Positions 19,135 through 27,601 of a stretch of DNA of 64,000 bases are shown here, one piece after another. Location of the stretch: positions 1 to 64,000 of the forward strand of contig CALBCM010000035.1 in NCBI GenBank assembly GCA_937927235.1, given 5' to 3'. The translations under genes were made by a program, and so were the position numbers. This stretch comes from an uncultured Johnsonella sp. (GTDB lineage: Bacteria > Bacillota > Clostridia > Lachnospirales > Lachnospiraceae). Each line of letters opens with the position of its first letter. The stretch's first letter is position 1. The notes under the pieces were generated by a model, which saw only the letters and a program-made list of their open reading frames with translations, searched no databases and was not told the origin of the DNA.

Positions 19135-20391
19135 ATGTATAAATGCAGTAAGCAAAGAATGGAAGATAAGATTAAAATAATGAGCAGGTATGGTGATGCA
19201 GGTCATGGAGGTGTTACACGCTATACACTTTCTCAAGAAGACCTTATGGCAAGGGATGAATTTGTAAAAAGAATGGAGGCGATTGGCGCCGAAATTAAGA
19301 CTGATGATATGGCAAATATGTATGCCACAATCAAGGGAAGCAATCCTGATTTGCCGGGCATAGTTATGGCCTCTCACTGTGACTCGGTAAGAAACGGAGG
19401 AAATTATGACGGAATACTGGGTGTAATGTCTGCAATGGAAGCACTCGAAACTATAGTTGATGAAAAAATTCCGCATAAACATAATCTGACTGCAATGGTA
19501 TGGACTAATGAAGAAGGCTCTCTTTATCCTCCGGCGATGATGTCGTCAGGTGTAGTCTGCTATGATTATCTGCCTGATAATATAAGAAAAAATTTTAAAC
19601 ATGAGAACGTCCTGCTTTCAAAGTCCGTGCTTGATAAAACCACTACCTTCGGAGAAATGCTTAATAAGAATAAATACAAAGGCGATAAGGGCAACAGACT
19701 TAATCCTAAAGATTATTCGGCAATGTTTGAGCTCCATATAGAGCAGGGACCGATTCTTGAAGCTGCCGGCAATGATATAGGTGTGGTTACCTGTGTGCTC
19801 GGCATGGTGAATTATCGCATAAGGGCTTTCGGTCAGTCAGACCATGCAGGCACAACTCCTATGAAATATAGAAAAGATGCTTTATATGCAGCTGCACTGG
19901 CTATACAGCAGCTTCATAATGAGCTTGACAAGCTTGCTCCCGACCTTGTTTATACTACAGGAGAGATACTCTGTCATCCTAATGTACATACAGTGATACC
20001 TGATATGGTGGAATTTTCTCTTGATGCCAGACATGAAGACCCTAAGGTTATAGCAGGAGTCATAAATGTTATCAACAGTCTTCCTAAGGAATTGGCAAAA
20101 TGCCGTATAGAAAGTGAAGTGGCTTGGACAAGAGATACGGTTTACTTTGATAAAAAGCTTGTGGGATATGTTCAGGAAGCGGTTGATGAACTTGGATATA
20201 AAAATCAAAAAATAAATTCAGGGGCAGGTCACGATGCTCAGTTTGCTTCTTATATGCTGCCGACAACTATGATTTTTGTTCCGTCAAAGGATGGCCATTC
20301 ACATTGTGAGGAAGAATTTACCTCTTTAGAGCAGTGCGTAAAGGGTGCAGAGGTACTTTTAAATGCAGTTTTAAATTTGGATAAGAATTAA
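19135..20391 (+). CDS. Zn-dependent N-carbamoyl-beta-alanine / L-carbamoylase amidohydrolase (M20 family)
   Basis: This 418-aa hydrolase belongs to the beta-ureidopropionase/AmaB/HyuC branch of the M20 family, which releases ammonia and CO2 from N-carbamoyl amino acids. The metal ligands are in place: H81 in SHCDS, D92 in NYDG, the paired glutamates of TNEEGS (126-127), H201 in FELHIEQGP, and H390 in GHSHCEEEF; GQSDHAGTTPM marks the dimerisation/substrate lid. AGAGGAGG precedes the ATG. Together with the dihydropyrimidinase it would turn dihydrouracil into beta-alanine. Allantoate amidohydrolase and L-carbamoylase are alternatives within the same family. Confidence 0.9.
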   Translation: MYKCSKQRMEDKIKIMSRYGDAGHGGVTRYTLSQEDLMARDEFVKRMEAIGAEIKTDDMANMYATIKGSNPDLPGIVMASHCDSVRNGGNYDGILGVMSAMEALETIVDEKIPHKHNLTAMVWTNEEGSLYPPAMMSSGVVCYDYLPDNIRKNFKHENVLLSKSVLDKTTTFGEMLNKNKYKGDKGNRLNPKDYSAMFELHIEQGPILEAAGNDIGVVTCVLGMVNYRIRAFGQSDHAGTTPMKYRKDALYAAALAIQQLHNELDKLAPDLVYTTGEILCHPNVHTVIPDMVEFSLDARHEDPKVIAGVINVINSLPKELAKCRIESEVAWTRDTVYFDKKLVGYVQEAVDELGYKNQKINSGAGHDAQFASYMLPTTMIFVPSKDGHSHCEEEFTSLEQCVKGAEVLLNAVLNLDKN

Positions 20392-20409
20392 AATATTTTG
20401 GAGGATGCT

Positions 20410-20862
20410 ATGAGTACAAGGAGAAAGGCATTACTTAGCTATAAAATGACAACAGCAGATGCAAACAGCCCTGAGGGTGTCATACCCTTTGGCAGGCAAT
20501 TTGATTTTATAGGTGATGCCGAAACAGAGCTTATGATATTAAATGACGGAGATGAATCACTCTGTCTTGGATATACCGATGTGGAGCTTTATGAAGATGC
20601 ATACGTTGGAGATCAGCTTGATTTTAGTGCAGAGCTCATAAAAACAGGCAACACTTCAAGAACCTGTAAGGTAAGAACCTACAAGGTGGCAACTTTAGCC
20701 TCAAGAATGGGAATTAAAGAGGCAGCCCCCGGTGATATGTATTATTTTGACGAGCCTAAGCTTATTACAGAAGGCACTGTAGTGCTGGTTGTGAAGAAGG
20801 AGGTTCAACGCGGAGAGCAGCCTTATGGAATAGTGAAAGACCCCTGGAAAGAAATAAATTGA
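20410..20862 (+). CDS. Beta-alanyl-CoA / 3-aminoacyl-CoA ammonia-lyase (hotdog fold)
   Basis: This 150-aa protein resembles beta-alanyl-CoA:ammonia lyase of Clostridium propionicum and 3-aminobutyryl-CoA ammonia-lyase (Kal) of lysine fermenters. Shared features are ETELM near residue 40, DGDESLCLGYTDVE (46-59), YVGDQLDF (65-72) and KTGNTSRTCK followed by YKVAT (78-95). I choose the ATG at 20410 because GGAGG stands about 6 bases before it; a TTG at 20398 overlaps that site. It would remove ammonia from beta-alanyl-CoA to give acrylyl-CoA. The usual N-terminal NGAR motif is replaced by IPFGRQ, while the fused hotdog in the next gene keeps NGAR. The exact 3-aminoacyl substrate is inferred from context. 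Confidence 0.82.
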   Translation: MSTRRKALLSYKMTTADANSPEGVIPFGRQFDFIGDAETELMILNDGDESLCLGYTDVELYEDAYVGDQLDFSAELIKTGNTSRTCKVRTYKVATLASRMGIKEAAPGDMYYFDEPKLITEGTVVLVVKKEVQRGEQPYGIVKDPWKEIN

Positions 20863-20869
20863 ACTGATA

Positions 20870-20948
20870 TAGTCAAGCCCCACGTAAGAGGGGCTTGACT
20901 ATGAGCCGGAAAAAGCTTTAGCTTTTGCCGGTGGTCTGCGAAGCAGAC
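20870..20948 (+). repeat. Three consecutive strong hairpins between lyase and CoA-transferase genes
   Basis: Stem 1 is a perfect 12-bp repeat (TAGTCAAGCCCC / GGGGCTTGACTA). Stem 2 pairs 20906-20916 with 20921-20931 with one mismatch and a TTTA loop. Stem 3 is GTCTGC-GAA-GCAGAC (20934-20948). No T run follows any of them, so they are not ordinary terminators; they could adjust downstream expression, protect the mRNA 3' end, or be a remnant of a palindromic mobile element. Confidence 0.7.
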
Positions 20949-20996
20949 ATCAGTTCATGATTAATACAATTACAGAAGAAAGACGAGGAAAGTAAT

Positions 20997-22568
20997 ATGC
21001 ATGAAATTACTATGAGGTATCGTATGTCAACCAGAGATGCATTTTACGGAGGAGGTGTTGTAAACGGCGCAAGGTCTATAACACTTTTGGAAGATGCAGC
21101 TGAAAGACTTATGGCAAAGGTATATAAAAATATCGGAAGATGCTCCAAGGTAAAAAAAATAAGACTTTTTATTCCATGCTTTGCAGGAGATTATATTGAA
21201 ATAAGAGCACGTATCCTTAAAGAAGAAAATGAAAAAGCATTAATAGAGGTTCGCTCATTTAAAATTGCACAAATTCCTGAAAAACCAGAATTTGAGAGCT
21301 CTATAGATGTACTTGAAGACCCTCCGCTTTCAACTCTTGCAATATTTGAATACGAAATGCCGAAAAAAAAAACAGATAAAAAACTGGGAAGTAAAGCACT
21401 TTCAGGCATAAGAGTACTTGATTTGACCCATGCCTATAACGGTCCCTTTTGCACTACATTACTTGGCGACAATGGAGCCGAAGTGATAAAGTTTGAGCCT
21501 ATAGGCGGAGAACAGTGCAGATTTTGGCCTCCTATAGACGAAAAGACAAATGAAAGCGGATTTTATGCATTTCTTAACCGCAATAAAAAAGGCTGTACTG
21601 TCAATCTTAAATCGGATAAAGGCAGAGAGTTGTTTTATAAGCTTGTAAAAGAAGCCGATGTTGTAGTGGAGAATTTCAGACCGGGAGTTACTAAAAAGCT
21701 TAAAGTGGATTATGAAACCTTAAAAAAAATAAATCCCGGGATTATTTATGCTTCAGGAACGGGATTCGGGCAGTACGGTCCCTTAGCACACAGACCCTGC
21801 TATGATATTGTGGCACAGTCGCTTGCAGGTATGGTGAATATTACAGGCTATCCCGATACTCCTCCGGTAAAGGTAGGAGCCTCTATAGCCGACAATGTTA
21901 CCGGTATATACCTATGTGTCGGTGTTTTAATGGCATTATACAGGAGAGGAATTACCGGTCAGGGACAGCACGTAGATGTAGCTATGGCGGATACGATATT
22001 TACCTTGCTTGAAAATGCCATAGTGACGACAACCCTTTCAGGTGCTGTACCTCAAAGGCAGGGCAATATTGATTTGACCATTGCACCGTTTAATATTTAT
22101 GAAGCTGAAGATGGCTATGTGGCACTGGGAGTTGGCAATGACAAGCTTTTTAAAATCTTCTGTGAGGTAATAGGACGCAGTGATCTTGTAACACATCCGA
22201 AATACTGTACAAATGACCTTAGAGTGAAAAACTATAATGACGGACTGCATGATATTATAGTAAAATGGGTTAAACAGCATAAAAAGAGAGAGGTTGAGGA
22301 AATGTTTGATAAGGTGGGCATTCCCTGCGGTCCCGTGCTTGACATGAAGGAGGCGATAGAGCATCCTCAATTTCAGGAAAGAGAAATGATGGTACACATG
22401 GAGCATCCTGTAATAGGTGATATGTATTTTCAGGGCTGTCCGATAAAGCTAAGTTCGACTCCCGGAAGTGTGGATACCCCTGCTCCAATGCTTGGACAGC
22501 ATAATAAGGAAATCTACAATCTGTCCGATGCTGAACTTGAAGAGCTTAAAAAAGAGGGAATAATTTAA
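20997..22568 (+). CDS. Fusion: ammonia-lyase-like hotdog domain + family III (CaiB/BaiF) CoA-transferase
   Basis: This 523-aa protein has two parts. Residues 1 to about 110 are a hotdog domain like the aminoacyl-CoA ammonia-lyases: RYRMSTRDAFYGGGVVNGAR (7-26) matches their N-terminal motif, but the DGDxSLxLGYxD motif is gone. Residues about 135-523 form a complete family III CoA-transferase, beginning GIRVLDLTHAYNGPF, with VVENFRPG, a GTGFGQYGP loop and D299 in SIADNVTG, the position of the catalytic aspartate. A Lys-rich linker (123-133) joins them. The transferase could load CoA onto beta-alanine, and the hotdog could pair with the separate lyase. I know of no characterised enzyme with this architecture. 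A GAGGAAAG site precedes the ATG and a terminator follows. Confidence 0.85.
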   Translation: MHEITMRYRMSTRDAFYGGGVVNGARSITLLEDAAERLMAKVYKNIGRCSKVKKIRLFIPCFAGDYIEIRARILKEENEKALIEVRSFKIAQIPEKPEFESSIDVLEDPPLSTLAIFEYEMPKKKTDKKLGSKALSGIRVLDLTHAYNGPFCTTLLGDNGAEVIKFEPIGGEQCRFWPPIDEKTNESGFYAFLNRNKKGCTVNLKSDKGRELFYKLVKEADVVVENFRPGVTKKLKVDYETLKKINPGIIYASGTGFGQYGPLAHRPCYDIVAQSLAGMVNITGYPDTPPVKVGASIADNVTGIYLCVGVLMALYRRGITGQGQHVDVAMADTIFTLLENAIVTTTLSGAVPQRQGNIDLTIAPFNIYEAEDGYVALGVGNDKLFKIFCEVIGRSDLVTHPKYCTNDLRVKNYNDGLHDIIVKWVKQHKKREVEEMFDKVGIPCGPVLDMKEAIEHPQFQEREMMVHMEHPVIGDMYFQGCPIKLSSTPGSVDTPAPMLGQHNKEIYNLSDAELEELKKEGII

Positions 22569-22619
22569 TCCCAGGGCAATCTTGTAAGTGCGGCAAAAAA
22601 GAAATTTAATAAAAAAAAT

Positions 22620-22653
22620 CGATAGTTACTTTAAAGCAGCTATCGGTTTTTTT
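22620..22653 (+). terminator. Terminator closing the catabolic island
   Basis: CGATAG and CTATCG pair around a 14-base interval that can extend the stem partly, followed by GGTTTTTTT. It separates the CoA-transferase gene from the glycine cleavage genes. Confidence 0.75.
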
Positions 22654-23093
22654 GCTGTAACTATAATAAAAATCAAATATAAAGCTGCTCACGCAGCAAT
22701 TTTATCAAATTAGTAAAAATGCTGAATTGCGAATTTAATAACAATGCATTGGTATTTTAGTAACAAATTTACATAATTGATAAAACATTATCATATAAAA
22801 AATAATAAAATACCACAAAAAGCATGATTAAGTCTTGATAAGAAAGAGTATAAATTAAAAAGTAATTAAAAAACTTTGTGTAAAAATTCCTGAAATAATC
22901 ACATTTTAATTCCAGATTAGCTATCGACAGTAGGAAAAAATTAGGTTATAATATATAACATAGCAAAAACATAGAGGTATATTTTTGTTAAAATGATAAT
23001 AATTCCTTTTATGAATGGAATTTAGCTTTTGATAAATTTATTCATTGAAAAGGGGTATTAAATAAATTTTCTATTTTTAAAGGAGGCAGGATC
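22654..23093. other. Upstream region of the glycine cleavage operon
   Basis: This 440-base AT-rich gap holds a probable promoter at 22924-22952 and a strong AAAGGAGG site before gcvT. I looked for the tandem glycine riboswitch that often precedes gcvT in Bacillota and did not see its conserved core, so control must be by another means or a diverged element. Confidence 0.5.
22924..22952 (+). promoter_or_regulatory. Probable promoter of the glycine cleavage operon
   Basis: TCGACA (22924-22929, one mismatch to TTGACA) and a perfect TATAAT (22947-22952) are separated by 17 bases. A leader of about 135 bases would follow before gcvT. Confidence 0.65.
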
Positions 23094-24182
23094 ATGGAAT
23101 TAAAAACACCGTTATATGATGCGCATGTAAAAGCAGGAGGAAAGATAGTACCGTTTGCAGGTTTCCTTCTCCCTGTGCAGTATGAAGCAGGTGTAATTAA
23201 GGAACACATGGCAGTTAGAACACAGGCAGGCCTTTTTGATGTTTCACATATGGGTGAAGTGCTTTGTAAGGGTAAGGATGCACTTGCGAACCTGCAGAAG
23301 CTTCTTACAAATAATTTTGAAAATATGGTTGACGGACAGGCAAGATACAGCCTTATGTGCAATGAAAAGGGCGGAACTGTTGATGACCTTATTGTTTATA
23401 AGAAAGGCGAAAATGACTATTTTATAGTTGTTAATGCTGCAAATCAGGACAAGGATTTCAACTGGATGCTGGAGCATAAGTTCGGAGATGTGGAATTTAT
23501 CAATGTTTCAAAGGATTATGCACAGCTGGCACTTCAGGGTCCTAAAGCTATGGAGATTTTAAGAAAGCTGACTACAGAGGAAAATATTCCTAAAAAGTAT
23601 TATCATGCAGTGTTTAATGCAGAGGTTGCAGGAATTCCGTGTATTGTTTCAAAAACAGGCTATACAGGTGAGGATGGAGTAGAATTATATCTGGACAGTA
23701 AGTATGCCGAGCAGATGTGGAATAAGCTTCTTGAAGCGGGCAAGGAAGAGGGGCTTATACCCTGCGGACTTGGTGCAAGAGATACCCTCCGTATGGAAGC
23801 TGCAATGCCGCTTTACGGACATGAGATGAATGATGAGATAGACCCGCTTGAAACAGGGCTTTCCTTTGCGGTAAAGATGGATAAGCCTGATTTCATAGGC
23901 AAGGCGGCTATTGAGGCAAAGGGTGAGTCTAAGATTAAGAGAGTGGGCTTAAAGGTAGTCGGAAAAGGAATTATAAGAGAAGCACAGGATGTAATTGCAG
24001 ATGGCAGAGTAATAGGACATACTACTTCCGGAACACATTGTCCTTTCCTTAATTATCCGGTGGGAATGGCACTGATAGAGCCTAAGTATGCTGAGCTTGG
24101 AACCAGGTTTGAGGTTGAGGTAAGGGGTCGTAAGGTCGAAGTTGAGGTTGTAGCGCTGCCTTTTTATAAGAGAGCTAAATAA
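23094..24182 (+). CDS. gcvT: Glycine cleavage system T protein (aminomethyltransferase)
   Basis: This 362-aa protein transfers the aminomethyl carbon from lipoyl-GcvH to tetrahydrofolate, giving methylene-THF and ammonia. The start is [21 protein letters not shown], with FDVSHMGEV, the folate-binding region [11 protein letters not shown] near residue 190, and [20 protein letters not shown] near 230. Length is normal for the family. AAAGGAGG precedes the ATG. It is first in a run of glycine-oxidation genes, 28 bases before gcvH. Confidence 0.96.
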   Translation: MELKTPLYDAHVKAGGKIVPFAGFLLPVQYEAGVIKEHMAVRTQAGLFDVSHMGEVLCKGKDALANLQKLLTNNFENMVDGQARYSLMCNEKGGTVDDLIVYKKGENDYFIVVNAANQDKDFNWMLEHKFGDVEFINVSKDYAQLALQGPKAMEILRKLTTEENIPKKYYHAVFNAEVAGIPCIVSKTGYTGEDGVELYLDSKYAEQMWNKLLEAGKEEGLIPCGLGARDTLRMEAAMPLYGHEMNDEIDPLETGLSFAVKMDKPDFIGKAAIEAKGESKIKRVGLKVVGKGIIREAQDVIADGRVIGHTTSGTHCPFLNYPVGMALIEPKYAELGTRFEVEVRGRKVEVEVVALPFYKRAK

Positions 24183-24210
24183 TAATATATTTTTAAGGAG
24201 GAATAAAATT

Positions 24211-24591
24211 ATGTCAGTAGAAAAAGGATTATTGTATTCAAAATCACATGAATGGGTTAAAGAGGAGGGAGGAGAATTTTATGTAGGTCTTACCGATTAT
24301 GCTCAGTCAGCATTGGGAGATCTCGTATTTGTGAACCTTCCAGAAGAAGGAGATGAAGTAAAAGTAGGCGAATCATTTTCAGATGTAGAGTCTGTAAAGG
24401 CAGTTTCAGATGTATTTTCACCGGTTTCAGGTGTAGTAAGCGCAATTAATGAAGCGGTGCTGGATTCTCCGGAAAGCATCAATAAGGCACCGTATGAGTC
24501 ATGGCTGATTAAGGTTAAGGATGTTTCAGAAAAAGAAGAGCTGCTTAGTGCTGAAGAGTATGAGGCATTTTTAAAGACTCTTGAAGAATAA
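24211..24591 (+). CDS. gcvH: Glycine cleavage system H protein (lipoyl carrier)
   Basis: This 126-aa carrier shuttles the aminomethyl group between the P and T proteins and is reoxidised by the lipoamide dehydrogenase. The lipoylated lysine is K63 in [11 protein letters not shown]. The beginning SHEWVKEEG and the [15 protein letters not shown] segment are typical. AAGGAGG precedes the ATG. A lipoate-protein ligase is encoded downstream in the same region. Confidence 0.96.
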   Translation: MSVEKGLLYSKSHEWVKEEGGEFYVGLTDYAQSALGDLVFVNLPEEGDEVKVGESFSDVESVKAVSDVFSPVSGVVSAINEAVLDSPESINKAPYESWLIKVKDVSEKEELLSAEEYEAFLKTLEE

Positions 24592-24651
24592 TAAATGATG
24601 CACTCCAAGGTGCTTAAATAAAAACACGTTTTAAGAAAGGCGGTGGATTGA

Positions 24652-25965
24652 ATGGGAAAATACATCCCTAATACAGATGCCGAACAGAAGGCTATGCTTT
24701 CTGAAATAGGCTTCTCATCTTTTGATGACTTATTTGCACATGTCCCGAAAGAAGTAAAGCTTACAGGCGAACTTAATATTCCTTCAGGATTATCAGAACT
24801 CCAGGTACGTAAAGATATGACAAAAATGTCCGAGAAAAATGTGGTATTTCCTACAATTTTCAGAGGAGCAGGTGCTTACAGACATTTTATACCATCTATA
24901 GTAAAAAGCGTGATTTCAAAAGAAACCTTTCTTACCTCCTACACGCCGTATCAGGCTGAAACAAGCCAGGGTGTTCTTCAGTCAATTTATGAATACCAGA
25001 CTATGATATGTGATATCACAGGTATGGATGTATCAAATGCCTCAATTTACGATGGTGCAAGTGCGGCGGCGGAGGCAGTGGCTATGTGTCGTGAAAGAAA
25101 GAGAAAAAAGGCTCTTGTTTCCGCTCTGCTGCATCCTGACTCTATATCTACAATTATGACCTACTGTCACGGCAATGGAATGGAAGTAGAAATAGTACCG
25201 GCAAAGGACGGTGTTACAGATATAGAATACATTAAAGTTCATGCTGATGCAGGAACAGCCTGCGTGTTTGTACAGCATCCCAACTACTATGGAAATCTTG
25301 AACCTGCCAAAGAGATTGCAGATATAACTCATGAGGCTGGAGCAAAATATGTGATGAGCGTTAATCCTATTTCACTCGGTGCTTTAAAGACTCCAAGAGA
25401 GTACGGTGCCGATATTGCAGTGGGTGACGGACAGCCCCTCGGTCTTTCAATAGCCTTTGGCGGACCGTACCTTGGATTTATGGCATGTACCGATGACCTT
25501 GTAAGAAGACTTCCGGGAAGAATAGTGGGCCAGACTCATGATGCTAAGGGAAGAGTAGGCTATGTGCTTACACTTCAGGCAAGAGAGCAGCATATCAGGA
25601 GAGAGAAGGCTTCAAGCAATGTATGCTCGAACCAGGCGCTTTGTGCACTTGCAGTAGGAGTATACCTTTCGGCAGTAGGTAAAGAGGGCTTAAAAGAGGT
25701 TGCCACCTTATGCATGTCAAAAGCACATTACATGGCAAAAGAGCTTGAAAAAATCGGATTTAAGCCTGAATACAAGGCTGACTTCTTCCATGAATTTGTA
25801 ACAGTATCTGATGTTTCATCAGAAAAGGCTTTAAAAGCACTTGAAGACAAAGGTATCTTAGGAGGTTATCCGCTGGACGATAAGAGAATACTCTGGTGCT
25901 GTACCGAAGTAAACGGTAAGTGCTGCATAGACAAAGCCGTTAGTATCTTAAAGGAGGTGAAATAA
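24652..25965 (+). CDS. gcvPA: Glycine dehydrogenase (decarboxylating) subunit 1
   Basis: This 437-aa protein is the N-terminal half of the split P protein found in Bacillota. It begins with the usual YIPNTDAEQKAMLSEIGF and contains PYQAETSQGVLQSIYEYQTMI in parts, a signature of GcvPA. It pairs with GcvPB to decarboxylate glycine on PLP. AAAGGCGGTGG lies before the ATG. Its stop TAA shares one base with the ATG of gcvPB, so the two subunits are translated in step. Confidence 0.96.
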   Translation: MGKYIPNTDAEQKAMLSEIGFSSFDDLFAHVPKEVKLTGELNIPSGLSELQVRKDMTKMSEKNVVFPTIFRGAGAYRHFIPSIVKSVISKETFLTSYTPYQAETSQGVLQSIYEYQTMICDITGMDVSNASIYDGASAAAEAVAMCRERKRKKALVSALLHPDSISTIMTYCHGNGMEVEIVPAKDGVTDIEYIKVHADAGTACVFVQHPNYYGNLEPAKEIADITHEAGAKYVMSVNPISLGALKTPREYGADIAVGDGQPLGLSIAFGGPYLGFMACTDDLVRRLPGRIVGQTHDAKGRVGYVLTLQAREQHIRREKASSNVCSNQALCALAVGVYLSAVGKEGLKEVATLCMSKAHYMAKELEKIGFKPEYKADFFHEFVTVSDVSSEKALKALEDKGILGGYPLDDKRILWCCTEVNGKCCIDKAVSILKEVK

Positions 25966-27392
25966 TGTTAGTATTTGAAAAAAGCAGACCGGGCAGAGGC
26001 TGTACCTTATTCCCTCCCTGTGATGTAGAGGTAGTTACACCGTCTGACAAAGATAAAAGAGAGCTTGAGCTTCATCTTCCGGAGCTTTCGGAAACGGAAA
26101 TAAGCAGGCATTATACTGAGCTTGCTAAAAAATCAAGGGGTGTAAATGACGGCTTCTATCCTTTAGGCTCCTGCACTATGAAGTACAATCCTAAGATTAA
26201 TGAAGATATGGCTGCTCTGCCGGGATTTACCGAGATACACCCTCTCCAGCCTTTACACACGGTACAGGGCTGCCTTGAGGTCTTACAGACAATAGAAAAA
26301 TATCTTTGTGAAATTACAGGTATGGACAGGCTGACTGTTCAGCCTGCTGCCGGTGCACATGGAGAGTTTACGGGTCTTATGCTTATAAAAGCTTACCATG
26401 AAAGCAGAAATGATACCAAAAGAACTAAGATTATAGTTCCTGATTCTGCACATGGAACCAACCCTGCAAGTGCAACTATGGCGGGATATTCAGTAGTTTC
26501 AGTGCCTTCAGGCCCGGACGGCTGTGTTGATATGGAAAAGCTTAAAACAGTTTTAGGTGATGATATAGCCGGACTTATGCTGACCAATCCTAATACCGTG
26601 GGACTTTTTGACAAGAATATCCTTGAGATTACAAAATTAATACATGACTGCGGCGGACTTAACTACTACGACGGTGCAAACTTAAATGCGGTTATGGGTG
26701 TAGTTAAGCCCGGAGATATGGGCTTTGATGTAATTCATCTCAACCTCCATAAAACCTTCTCAACCCCTCATGGCGGCGGCGGTCCTGGAAGCGGAGCTGT
26801 AGGCTGCAAGAATCTGCTGGTTGAGTTTATGCCTTCAATGCTGGTTGAAGGAGAGGATGAGAAAAAATTTGTTAAGCCTGAACACAGCATAGGCGATATG
26901 AAAAGCTTTTATGGCAACTTCCTGGTAGTTGTAAAAGCATTAACTTATATTAAAACACTTGGTAAGGAGGGCATCCCTCAAGCTTGCAAGAATGCCGTGC
27001 TTAATGCAAACTATATGATGGATAAGCTTAAAGACCTCTATACTATGGCATACGATGAGGTTTGCATGCATGAATTTGTTATGAGTCTTGACGATCTTAA
27101 GCATAAGACTGGGGTTTCCGCTATGGACATAGCAAAATCACTTCTTGACAACGGAATGCATCCGCCGACAATGTACTTCCCGCTTATAGTACACGAGGCA
27201 CTGATGGTAGAGCCTACTGAAACTGAATCAAAGGAGACTCTGGATGATGCAGTGGCAGTATTCCGTAAGCTCTATGAGCAGGCACAGAAAGACCCTGAAG
27301 TGCTGCACCAGGCACCGGTTACTACACCGGTAGGCAGACTTGACGAGGTGGGAGCTGCCAGAAATCCTGTACTTAGGTATAAATGGCAGTAA
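25965..27392 (+). CDS. gcvPB: Glycine dehydrogenase (decarboxylating) subunit 2
   Basis: This 475-aa subunit carries the PLP cofactor. The Schiff-base lysine is K263 in HLNLHKTFSTPHGGGGPG, preceded by the PLP-contact motif YYDGANLNA. DSAHGTNPASA near residue 160 is also conserved. With GcvPA it forms the active decarboxylase that releases CO2 and passes the aminomethyl group to GcvH. AAGGAGGTG precedes the ATG, within the end of gcvPA. Confidence 0.97.
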   Translation: MLVFEKSRPGRGCTLFPPCDVEVVTPSDKDKRELELHLPELSETEISRHYTELAKKSRGVNDGFYPLGSCTMKYNPKINEDMAALPGFTEIHPLQPLHTVQGCLEVLQTIEKYLCEITGMDRLTVQPAAGAHGEFTGLMLIKAYHESRNDTKRTKIIVPDSAHGTNPASATMAGYSVVSVPSGPDGCVDMEKLKTVLGDDIAGLMLTNPNTVGLFDKNILEITKLIHDCGGLNYYDGANLNAVMGVVKPGDMGFDVIHLNLHKTFSTPHGGGGPGSGAVGCKNLLVEFMPSMLVEGEDEKKFVKPEHSIGDMKSFYGNFLVVVKALTYIKTLGKEGIPQACKNAVLNANYMMDKLKDLYTMAYDEVCMHEFVMSLDDLKHKTGVSAMDIAKSLLDNGMHPPTMYFPLIVHEALMVEPTETESKETLDDAVAVFRKLYEQAQKDPEVLHQAPVTTPVGRLDEVGAARNPVLRYKWQ

Positions 27393-27444
27393 TGCAGATT
27401 GATTATTAAGATAAAATAAATTTCGGAGTGCCGGTGCATTATTA

Positions 27445-27481
27445 ATTGAAATCTCAGTATTTTGTCTTGCTGAGATTTCAG
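27445..27481 (+). repeat. Strong hairpin after gcvPB
   Basis: TTGAAATCTCAG-like and CTGAGATTTCA arms pair over about 11 bases around a T-rich loop. No T run follows on the 3' side, so it may be an mRNA-stabilising or attenuating structure between gcvPB and the lipoate ligase instead of a full terminator. Confidence 0.55.
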
Positions 27482-27601
27482 CAATGTGCCGGTATACCTT
27501 ATTGGCAATAAAAGTTTGAGGATAAGCAGTATGTGATAATATCTGCTTTACTTTTCCAAGGCAAAAGCTTATATAATAAAGTGGATGGAGAATATAAGAT
27601 A

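Noticed and set aside
22654..23093. Expected tandem glycine riboswitch before gcvT
   Set aside because: The conserved glycine-aptamer core could not be found by eye in this AT-rich leader, so none is annotated.
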